Origin: SAR324 cluster bacterium
Lineage (GTDB): Bacteria; Bdellovibrionota; UBA2361; JAAZON01
DNA: 5,737 nt
NCBI GenBank assembly: GCA_012797725.1
Contig: JAAZON010000087.1
Coordinates: 1-5,737 of the forward strand
Direction: 5' to 3'
Part shown: piece by piece, positions 1-4,215 of the stretch
How the letters are laid out: each line of letters begins with the position of its first letter
Numbering within the stretch: position 1 is the stretch's first letter
The notes under the pieces: generated by a model
The model's database searches: none
Seen by the model: the letters and a program-made list of their open reading frames with translations, nothing else
What the model was told of the DNA's origin: nothing
Program-made: the position numbers and the translations under genes

Positions 1-318
1 AGGCACTAATTTATCAATCCCATCTGCACTAAGTTCCACGATAGATTGATCTCCATCCATGATTTCCACTGTTCGTTTTGTTTTGTTTATTGCAAGCCAA
101 TGTCCAACACGTGATGTCTGCTGCATAGGAAGGAAACCTAGCATTTGGGAATCTTCAAGATTTAAAGCTGAAGCCAGAGGGGCCACCCTAGAGAGTACAA
201 CTGAGCCACTGTCTCTGTAGCTTATTGTCTTTTCTTCGTGAGATAAGCCAAGTAATGAACATCCAGCAAAGAGTAAAATTACTACTGGCAAGGATATCTT
301 TATGGTGTTAGTTCTCAT
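1..318 (-). CDS. Putative lipoprotein, N-terminal part, possibly L,D-transpeptidase (YkuD) like; runs off left edge
   Basis: An open frame of 106 codons begins at an ATG (316-318) and has no stop before the window edge, so the C-terminus is missing. GGAG (complement of 326-329) lies 7 bases before the ATG, a good ribosome binding site. Residues 1-20 form a lipoprotein signal: basic start, hydrophobic core PVVILLF, then AGC with Cys20 as the lipidation site. The protein is therefore expected to be membrane-anchored and periplasmic. Residues 72-106 (GHWLAINKTKRTVEIMDGDQ and onward) read like the first beta strands of a YkuD L,D-transpeptidase domain, where a strand of the type 'W-hydrophobic-N/D...T-hydrophobic-x-hydrophobic-MxG' is usual. 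The catalytic His/Cys motif of that family would lie off the window, so this assignment is an inference. The gene is divergent from a lytic transglycosylase lipoprotein, which fits a cell-wall role. The lipoprotein call is fairly firm; the enzyme call is tentative. Confidence 0.6.
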   Translation of the reverse strand, partial: MRTNTIKISLPVVILLFAGCSLLGLSHEEKTISYRDSGSVVLSRVAPLASALNLEDSQMLGFLPMQQTSRVGHWLAINKTKRTVEIMDGDQSIVELSADGIDKLVP

Positions 319-361
319 GGCGATGCTCCGAATCGTTGATAAACCAAAAGATCTATGAAGA

Positions 362-391
362 TTAATACATTGATAAAGTGACTTTGCACAA
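362..391 (-). promoter_or_regulatory. Weak sigma70-like promoter candidate for the leftward lipoprotein gene
   Basis: On the minus strand, TTGTGC (complement of 386-391) and TATTAA (complement of 362-367) are separated by 18 bases. They match the -35 and -10 consensus at three and four of six positions. The element would place transcription start about 35-40 bases upstream of the ATG at 318. This is a by-eye call in an AT-rich spacer and such matches arise by chance. Confidence 0.22.
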
Positions 392-420
392 GAGGGCATC
401 TTTGTTCTGTGGAGATTAAG

Positions 421-534
421 ATGTTGATATTTAAGGCTTTTGTTCTTTTGGGTGAAATCTGGAGAAGTATTAGTTGTATTGGGGCTCACCATGTGAACGC
501 GTACGAATCTGACGGAATTTCAGGCTGTGATTAA
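421..534 (+). CDS. Candidate 37-residue leader ORF overlapping the start of the lytic transglycosylase gene
   Basis: The frame starts at ATG 421 and stops at TAA 532-534. GGAG (411-414) precedes it by 6 bases, the best ribosome binding site in the 319-526 spacer. The peptide begins MLIFKAFVLLGEIWRSI, a hydrophobic and partly amphipathic stretch, and ends GISGCD. I recognise no family. Its last 8 bases overlap the GTG start (527) of the downstream transglycosylase, which lacks a well-spaced Shine-Dalgarno of its own. Ribosomes ending on this ORF could therefore re-initiate at the GTG, that is, translational coupling. At this length the ORF could be chance; the ribosome binding site and the stop/start overlap are the only support. 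Confidence 0.35.
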   Translation: MLIFKAFVLLGEIWRSISCIGAHHVNAYESDGISGCD

Positions 535-1294
535 GAAGTGTTTTATTAAAACCCTTTTTGTATTGGTTATTATTGTTTTTTCCTCGCTACTGCAGGCTTG
601 TTCAGTCTCAAGATTCTTTTTTGGTTCTGATGGTAGTGTGTCTATGGAGGATCGCATTCGTAATGCGAGACTACTTAATCCAAGGAATTTTGAAATAAGG
701 CAATTGCCAGACGTTCAACTTCTTATGACTCCCGAAGTTGAAAAAGAAATGAGACTTTTTGTTAGGGATAGGGGAAGCTTAAGACTTGGGCTAAGGAATC
801 GAAAACGCTATCTTAAGATGATGAAAGAAGTTTTCCGCGATGAAGGGGTTCCCTCCAGATTAATAAATCTCGCTTTCGTGGAAAGTAAATATCAAGCCGC
901 TGCAGAAAGCTCGGCCGGAGCCGTTGGTGTCTGGCAGTTCATGAAAGATACCGCTGTTCTTTATGGCCTGGAAATCAATTTTTCTGAAGACCAGAGGAAA
1001 GATCCTATTCTTTCGACTATTGCAGCGGCGCGGTATCTCTATGATTTGTATGTAAGATTCAATGACTGGTACCTGGCGCTGGCCGCTTACAACAGAGGGC
1101 CTTCGGCGATTGAAGATGCGATGAGAAGAACAGGAGCAAAGACTTTCTTTGAGCTTGCACGCAGCGGATCATTGTGTAGTGAGACCAGGCGTTATGTGTA
1201 TAAGTTCCTAGCGATTTCTATTATTCTTGAAGATTATGATGCGGGAATCAAGAAGCATGCCGTTTTGGATCGTGATTTTTATTTGAACGCTTGA
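527..1294 (+). CDS. MltD-like membrane-bound lytic murein transglycosylase lipoprotein (SLT domain)
   Basis: Predicted to cleave the MurNAc-GlcNAc bond of peptidoglycan, leaving 1,6-anhydro-MurNAc ends, from the inner face of the outer membrane. Residues 1-25 form a lipoprotein signal (IKKCFIK, hydrophobic core, LLQAC with Cys25 lipidated). The SLT fold spans about 100-235 with family motifs in order: GVPSRLINLAFVES (107-120, catalytic Glu119), SSAGAVGVWQFM (128-139), AAYNRGP (186-192) and ETRRYVYKFLAI (219-230). The motif spacing matches the MltD/SLT family 1 group. At 255 residues it lacks the C-terminal LysM repeats of E. coli MltD, so glycan targeting would rest on the catalytic domain or on partners. 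Start: GTG 527 is the only usual start codon after the in-frame stop at 494-496, and the signal peptide requires this region. The ribosome binding site is weak (CGGA about 10 bases upstream), consistent with coupling to the small ORF at 421. ispF follows after 38 bases, probably on the same mRNA. Confidence 0.9.
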   Translation: MIKKCFIKTLFVLVIIVFSSLLQACSVSRFFFGSDGSVSMEDRIRNARLLNPRNFEIRQLPDVQLLMTPEVEKEMRLFVRDRGSLRLGLRNRKRYLKMMKEVFRDEGVPSRLINLAFVESKYQAAAESSAGAVGVWQFMKDTAVLYGLEINFSEDQRKDPILSTIAAARYLYDLYVRFNDWYLALAAYNRGPSAIEDAMRRTGAKTFFELARSGSLCSETRRYVYKFLAISIILEDYDAGIKKHAVLDRDFYLNA

Positions 1295-1321
1295 AAATTT
1301 TAATACTACTTGGGATACAGT

Positions 1322-1326
1322 GGAGG
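1322..1326 (+). promoter_or_regulatory. Ribosome binding site deciding the ispF start
   Basis: GGAGG lies 6 bases before ATG 1333. No comparable site precedes the longer in-frame TTG at 1291, which overlaps the stop of the upstream gene. This places the true ispF start at 1333. Confidence 0.85.
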
Positions 1327-1332
1327 AATTGG

Positions 1333-1827
1333 ATGGAACTTAGAATTGGACACGGCATGGATATTCATCAATTTGAAGAGGGCCGTAAGCTGATGCTGGG
1401 TGGAGTATCCATCCCGTTTGTAAAAGGACTAAAGGGGCATTCTGATGCAGATGCTCTATTGCATGCACTGGTGGATGCCCTGCTTGGAGCGACTGGGCGA
1501 CCTGATATAGGCAGTCTTTTTCCTGATACCGATCCTATGTGGAAAGATGCAAGCAGCAGTGTTTTTCTTAACAGCGTCTGGGACGAACTTAAATCAGAAG
1601 GCTGGGCCATTCAGAACATAGATTGCACTATTCTTGCGCAAGCTCCAAAAATTTCGCCCTATGTTGAAGAAATGAAAGAGCATATTGCAGCAATATTATC
1701 ATTGAGGCCTGATCTTGTGGGAATTAAGGCGAGCACTACTGAGAAACTTGGCTTTGTTGGAAGGGAAGAGGGGATTCTTGTAAGTGTGGTGGTTTTGTTG
1801 TTGAGAGACGAAGAGCGCCTTTCTTAG
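1333..1827 (+). CDS. ispF: 2-C-methyl-D-erythritol 2,4-cyclodiphosphate synthase
   Basis: Cytoplasmic MEP-pathway enzyme that converts CDP-methylerythritol 2-phosphate to methylerythritol 2,4-cyclodiphosphate with release of CMP, normally as a homotrimer with Zn2+. Hallmarks seen in the 164-residue protein: RIGHGMDIHQF (4-14) with metal ligands Asp10 and His12, GHSDADALLHALVDALLGA (35-53) with the third ligand His44, DIGSLFPDTDP (58-68), AQAPK (102-106), and the CDP-binding KASTTEKLGFVGREEGI (132-148). Length matches the usual 155-165 residues. Start: ATG 1333 is preceded by GGAGG (1322-1326) at 6 bases, and the family N-terminus begins at this point. An in-frame TTG at 1291 would add 14 atypical residues and is not preferred. 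No ispD is adjacent, although ispD and ispF are often neighbours or fused; here ispF follows a cell-wall hydrolase gene. Confidence 0.97.
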   Translation: MELRIGHGMDIHQFEEGRKLMLGGVSIPFVKGLKGHSDADALLHALVDALLGATGRPDIGSLFPDTDPMWKDASSSVFLNSVWDELKSEGWAIQNIDCTILAQAPKISPYVEEMKEHIAAILSLRPDLVGIKASTTEKLGFVGREEGILVSVVVLLLRDEERLS

Positions 1828-1853
1828 TTTTTTTAAGGATCTGAAGTCCCGAA

Positions 1854-1873
1854 TCTGACTCTGAAGTGCTGTA
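1854..1873 (+). repeat. 20-base direct repeat, left copy
   Basis: TCTGACTCTGAAGTGCTGTA is identical to the copy at 2227-2246. It starts 26 bases after the ispF stop. A second, slightly diverged shared word follows each copy (GTCAGCAGCTAA at 1897 here). The two copies therefore look like remains of a longer duplicated unit. Confidence 0.8.
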
Positions 1874-1935
1874 TGAAGAACCTGTGAACAGTTGCCGTCA
1901 GCAGCTAAGCCGAAGAGCTGTTCAGCTGAAAGTGG

Positions 1936-1978
1936 AAATAAAAAGAGCGGGAGCAGCGCTTTCGCGCGCTCTGCTCCC
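1936..1978 (-). terminator. Intrinsic terminator reading leftward, for the pyruvyl-transferase transcript
   Basis: GGGAGCAG (1949-1956) and CTGCTCCC (1971-1978) form a perfect 8-pair stem. Read on the minus strand, the inside can refold as GCGC-GAAA-GCGC, a GNRA tetraloop typical of terminators. On that strand the stem is followed within 4 bases by CTTTTTATTT (complement of 1936-1945). On the plus strand the hairpin is followed only by TTGATTCTTG, a much poorer tract, so leftward termination is favoured. It lies 333 bases past the stop codon of the 2312-3496 gene. Confidence 0.65.
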
Positions 1979-2159
1979 TTGATTCTTGTCTATCTTGCAT
2001 TCTTCATTAAGCAATAAAGTTGAGCTGCTGTAGTATCAAGCGAGGCATAAGCCTCTGAAGCTTCAAGCTCAAGCGAGGACTTAAACCTTTTTGCTCATAA
2101 ACTTGCTGCTCATATATATCGCCTAATTAATAGCTGAAGATGATGAGCAAGAATGAAAA

Positions 2160-2198
2160 GGGGCGGCGCGCAGGGAAGTGCTGCTCCTTTTCTTTTCC
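2160..2198 (+). terminator. Intrinsic terminator reading rightward, for the ispF transcript
   Basis: On the plus strand GGGGCGGCGC (2160-2169) pairs with GTGCTGCTCC (2178-2187) over 10 positions. Three of these are G-U wobbles, around an 8-base loop. TTTTCTTTTCC (2188-2198) follows immediately. On the opposite strand the three wobbles become A-C mismatches, so the hairpin is stable only in rightward RNA. It lies 332 bases past the ispF stop, giving a long 3' untranslated region. Confidence 0.6.
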
Positions 2199-2226
2199 AT
2201 TTCTGCATCTGAATCGGCTTTCCGCC

Positions 2227-2246
2227 TCTGACTCTGAAGTGCTGTA
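2227..2246 (+). repeat. 20-base direct repeat, right copy
   Basis: Identical to 1854-1873 and 373 bases from it. It is followed by GTCAGCTGCTAA (2259-2270), which differs by one base from the word after the left copy. Both U-tract hairpins lie between the two copies. Confidence 0.8.
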
Positions 2247-2311
2247 GGCAGAGATGCTGTCAGCTGCTAATCAGGGTAAGAGAAACCTCATCCTTCCATT
2301 CTTCTTGTAAT

Positions 2312-3496
2312 TTAATTAGAGAAAAAGTTTTCCCTGACTAATCTTGCTGCTCGGAAAGCTGCTTCCTTGAGTTGCGTGACTATGAGCTGCTGTTTGTTCT
2401 TAAGTTCATCTCTATTGTTCCAGGCAGCAATAATCTTTTGTTGAATTAATTCTTTGCTAACAGAGGCAAGTTCAATAGAAAGCTCCTCGCATTTTAAAAG
2501 CCGCATGTACCCCCTAACTTTTGGCATGTAGACAAGGCCGATTATTGGAGCACCGACTGCGGACGAAAGTACTAGGGAGTGAAAACGCATTCCAATAAAA
2601 AGCTCGCAGCGACGCATGACAGCTTGAATGTCATGGCTCAAATAATAACTATTACTGATGATTTTCGCATCAAGATGTTTTGCAAGGTCTGCCACTGTTT
2701 TTTCATCCATTGGATGAGTGGAAAACAGGAGGGGAGTAAAGGCGTTATTTAGTTTCTCATTTGCTGATTTTATCCCATCAGCAAGGGTTTTTAAGAAATC
2801 TTCTTTGCTCTGATTCCTATCAGAGGCAGTGAGCCATGTATTGAAATAGGCAGTGACATTAACTCCAAGAAGTGCCTTACCAGAACTTATACCTTCTTTT
2901 TCTAAAATTGCATCTGCAACACTATCTGCAGACACTTCGTTCATGAAAGCCGCGTCTCCTGTTAGCTCAATAGGCTTTGTCACACCAATTTCTTCGGCAA
3001 GCTTTTTGCTGTCGTTCTCCCTCATCATGACAAGGTCTGAACTATTAATCACAAATTTAGCCATCCATCGACTGAGCTTAGAAGGAAAGGGGCCGATGCC
3101 ACAGCTAAAAAGAGCGACTTTGCAACCCACGAGCTTTGCAAATGGTACAACGAAGACCAAATTGTTTAGCCAATTGAAAAAAGGATTCCAGAGCTTTCTT
3201 CCGAATATTATTCCATCACAAATCAGCGCAACATCACTTTTCCAAATTGCTCGGAAGGTTGGAAGCCCAATTAAACGAATGCTGAAAGTCCAAGGCCATA
3301 TACTGAGCCCTTTCACGCGGAAGCGCTTCCCATAATTTTTCTCCACAAAGTCTGGATTTGTCGATGGAACGTAGAACTCTGCATTAGGTAATTCTTTCGT
3401 CATCGAGGACAAAATGCTTGCAAGAATTGCAGCATCACCTAAGTTCCTGCCGGAATTGGATCCAATAAGGGTTATGCGTGGAATATCGCCTTTCAA
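2312..3496 (-). CDS. Polysaccharide pyruvyl transferase family protein (CsaB/WcaK-like)
   Basis: This 394-residue cytoplasmic protein resembles the family (PF04230) that adds ketal-linked pyruvate from phosphoenolpyruvate to sugars of exopolysaccharides or cell-wall polymers. Family features in order: ITLIGSNSGRNLGDAAIL (8-25; usual form GNxGDxAI), SCGIGPF (131-137; usual GxGxGP), the RENDSKKLAEEIGV turn (159-172; usual RDxxSxxxLxxxG), TGDAAF (179-184; usual T.DPA), HPMDE (261-265), then GMRFHSLVLSSAVGAPIIGL (302-321) and YMPKV (323-327), equivalent to the MRLHxLIxA...P..YxPKV block. Length fits. The frame opens after a stop at 3515-3517. TTG 3496 is the only usual start codon before the conserved N-terminus, and it has no clear ribosome binding site. 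The Cys-rich gene ends 25 bases upstream on the same strand, so co-transcription is likely. No glycosyltransferase or sugar-nucleotide gene is adjacent, so the acceptor is unknown. Confidence 0.85.
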   Translation of the reverse strand: MKGDIPRITLIGSNSGRNLGDAAILASILSSMTKELPNAEFYVPSTNPDFVEKNYGKRFRVKGLSIWPWTFSIRLIGLPTFRAIWKSDVALICDGIIFGRKLWNPFFNWLNNLVFVVPFAKLVGCKVALFSCGIGPFPSKLSRWMAKFVINSSDLVMMRENDSKKLAEEIGVTKPIELTGDAAFMNEVSADSVADAILEKEGISSGKALLGVNVTAYFNTWLTASDRNQSKEDFLKTLADGIKSANEKLNNAFTPLLFSTHPMDEKTVADLAKHLDAKIISNSYYLSHDIQAVMRRCELFIGMRFHSLVLSSAVGAPIIGLVYMPKVRGYMRLLKCEELSIELASVSKELIQQKIIAAWNNRDELKNKQQLIVTQLKEAAFRAARLVRENFFSN

Positions 3497-3500
3497 AATT

Positions 3501-3516
3501 AAAATAAGTCTATTTT
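3501..3516. repeat. AT-only inverted repeat upstream of the TTG start
   Basis: AAAATA (3501-3506) and TATTTT (3511-3516) form a 6-pair inverted repeat with a 4-base loop, ending 5 bases before the TTG start at 3496. In mRNA it would be a weak hairpin covering the place where a Shine-Dalgarno should be. A role in holding down initiation is conjecture. Confidence 0.4.
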
Positions 3517-3530
3517 ACATATTAATATGT
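3517..3530. promoter_or_regulatory. Perfect 14-base palindrome, possible operator
   Basis: ACATATTAATATGT reads identically on both strands. It covers the TAA stop (3522-3524) of the Cys-rich gene and sits 20 bases upstream of the TTG start of the pyruvyl-transferase-like gene. Symmetry of this length fits a dimeric regulator site, but AT-rich palindromes also occur by chance and no regulator gene is nearby. Confidence 0.3.
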
Positions 3531-3992
3531 GACTATCGCAGCCCCAGTTGGCTCCATAGTAGGAGTTCCGTATGGCGACTTTGTTGGCTCGGTAATGACC
3601 ATGTTCTTGCATGATTTTTTACACTCATTAAGACTATAAGGTGATTTAAGCTTATTGTCATTCTGGCAGGAAGTTTCTGTACAATAATGCTCACAACAAC
3701 GAAGACAAGCTGCTTTGCCATCAGGATTATTTCCAAGCCAAACACATTCATTAGCTCCGCAGGTAAAACATATTGCCTGGCCTTGATAAGGGGGATATGC
3801 ACATGTGCGCCCTGAGCAACCTTCTGGATTTTCGGGATCGAGGCCAGCTCGACCACAGCAGATCTCGTTCAGTTTTCCACGCAAACAATATCGTTCGGGA
3901 TCGCATACATCTTTAGGAGAGGCAGCCTGCACCTCTTGAATAAGAATATTGAAAAGCATATTGACGATAAAAAACTGAGCAAAGATTTTCAT
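3522..3992 (-). CDS. Secreted cysteine-rich protein of unknown function
   Basis: I do not recognise a family. The 156-residue product starts with a Sec signal peptide: MKIFAQFF, then a hydrophobic core to about residue 18, with likely cleavage after VQA (21-23). The mature part has 16 cysteines, at 30, 36, 45, 46, 59, 64, 75, 78, 83, 96, 99, 100, 104, 109, 124 and 128. All fall within 99 residues, with two CC pairs and CxxC spacings at 75-78 and 96-99. An even number in an exported protein suggests a disulfide-knotted fold; metal binding through CxxC pairs is an alternative. Aromatic and Gly/Pro-rich stretches (AYPPYQGQ, VWLGNNPDG) lie between cysteines. The tail (131-156) is cysteine-free and Pro/Thr-rich (EPTKSPYGTPTMEPTG), like a linker or glycosylated stalk. 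Start ATG 3992 has GAGGAG (complement of 3999-4004) at 6 bases. The pyruvyl-transferase gene follows after 25 bases, so a link with surface glycans is plausible but unproven. Confidence 0.82.
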   Translation of the reverse strand: MKIFAQFFIVNMLFNILIQEVQAASPKDVCDPERYCLRGKLNEICCGRAGLDPENPEGCSGRTCAYPPYQGQAICFTCGANECVWLGNNPDGKAACLRCCEHYCTETSCQNDNKLKSPYSLNECKKSCKNMVITEPTKSPYGTPTMEPTGAAIVTY

Positions 3993-3998
3993 TATTCA

Positions 3999-4004
3999 CT
4001 CCTC
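3999..4004 (-). promoter_or_regulatory. Strong ribosome binding site of the Cys-rich gene
   Basis: GAGGAG on the minus strand stands 6 bases before ATG 3992. It is much better than the sites of the genes on either side, so the exported Cys-rich protein may be the best translated product of this group. Confidence 0.8.
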
Positions 4005-4055
4005 TCTTTTTATCTCATTTAATAACACAAATTTTCTCAGAAGACTATTCTTTTG

Positions 4056-4097
4056 CCGTAGCCGTTCACCCAGCCCAGTGAGGCCACGACTTTACGG
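4056..4097 (-). other. Possible folded segment in the 5' leader of the Cys-rich gene
   Basis: In minus-strand RNA an outer stem CCGTA/TACGG (complement of 4093-4097 with 4056-4060) encloses an inner stem GCCTCAC with GTGA-AC-GGC (about 4061-4084), with a 2-base bulge and an 8-base loop. No U-tract follows it, so it is not a terminator. It lies about 65 bases before the ATG at 3992. It could be a leader structure, but the pairing was done by eye and it matches no riboswitch class that I know. Confidence 0.25.
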
Positions 4098-4215
4098 GGA
4101 TATGGTTCTAATCTCATATTTGGGCTTAAATTTACATGAAAGACTTTGATCTACAGATTCGAGACGACGAGCAGCATGGTTCCATAAATTACTTTTTTTG
4201 AACCGCAAACCCAAG

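Larger units (their letters stand above)
1828..2311. other. 484-base non-coding gap between convergent genes, rich in short repeats and hairpins
   Basis: No frame here has a convincing start with a ribosome binding site. Contents seen: an exact 20-base direct repeat (1854-1873, 2227-2246); a related downstream word, GTCAGC[A/T]GCTAA, at 1897-1908 and 2259-2270; two GC-rich hairpins with opposite U-tract polarity (1936-1978, 2160-2198); a small hairpin GAGGC-ATAA-GCCTC (2042-2055); a repeated TCAAGCGAGG (2036-2045, 2069-2078); and an inverted pair TTGCTCAT/ATGAGCAA (2091-2098, 2143-2150). The gap probably contains the 3' ends of both convergent transcripts. A small RNA or a remnant of an inserted repeat element is possible. 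Confidence 0.6.
3993..4215. other. 223-base spacer: probable leader of the Cys-rich gene
   Basis: This lies between two minus-strand genes and holds no ORF with a usable start. Near the right gene it ends with a strong ribosome binding site for the Cys-rich protein. No U-tract terminator follows the 4216-5466 gene on the minus strand: the run at 4192-4199 is T on the plus strand and A in the minus-strand RNA. Read-through is therefore possible. A structured segment (4056-4097) is listed separately. I see no confident promoter. Confidence 0.5.

Noticed and set aside
1291..1332. Longer ispF starting at TTG 1291
   Set aside because: It adds 14 residues unlike any IspF N-terminus and has no ribosome binding site, whereas ATG 1333 has GGAGG at 6 bases.
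1368..1610. Minus-strand open frame inside ispF
   Set aside because: Antisense shadow of a confidently identified enzyme; no ribosome binding site or recognisable domain.
1811..1836. T-run just after the ispF stop as terminator
   Set aside because: The run TTTTTTT is there, but only a 4-pair stem (AAGA/TCTT) can form before it, too weak beside the hairpin at 2160.
1845..1979. Plus-strand open frame of about 44 codons downstream of ispF
   Set aside because: No ATG, and no start codon with a ribosome binding site; its end runs through a terminator hairpin. Probably chance.
2140..2247. Plus-strand 35-codon ORF starting ATGATG
   Set aside because: No proper Shine-Dalgarno, and it crosses the GC-rich terminator stem, its U-tract and the repeat, so the composition is explained by those elements.
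2853..3335. Plus-strand 160-codon open frame
   Set aside because: Lies wholly antisense to the pyruvyl-transferase family gene, whose motifs are clear; low-complexity product.
3414..3614. Plus-strand 66-codon open frame
   Set aside because: Antisense to the ends of two better-supported minus-strand genes; no domain.
3533..3856. Second minus-strand frame inside the Cys-rich gene
   Set aside because: Lacks a ribosome binding site and signal peptide; the other frame has both plus a regular cysteine pattern.
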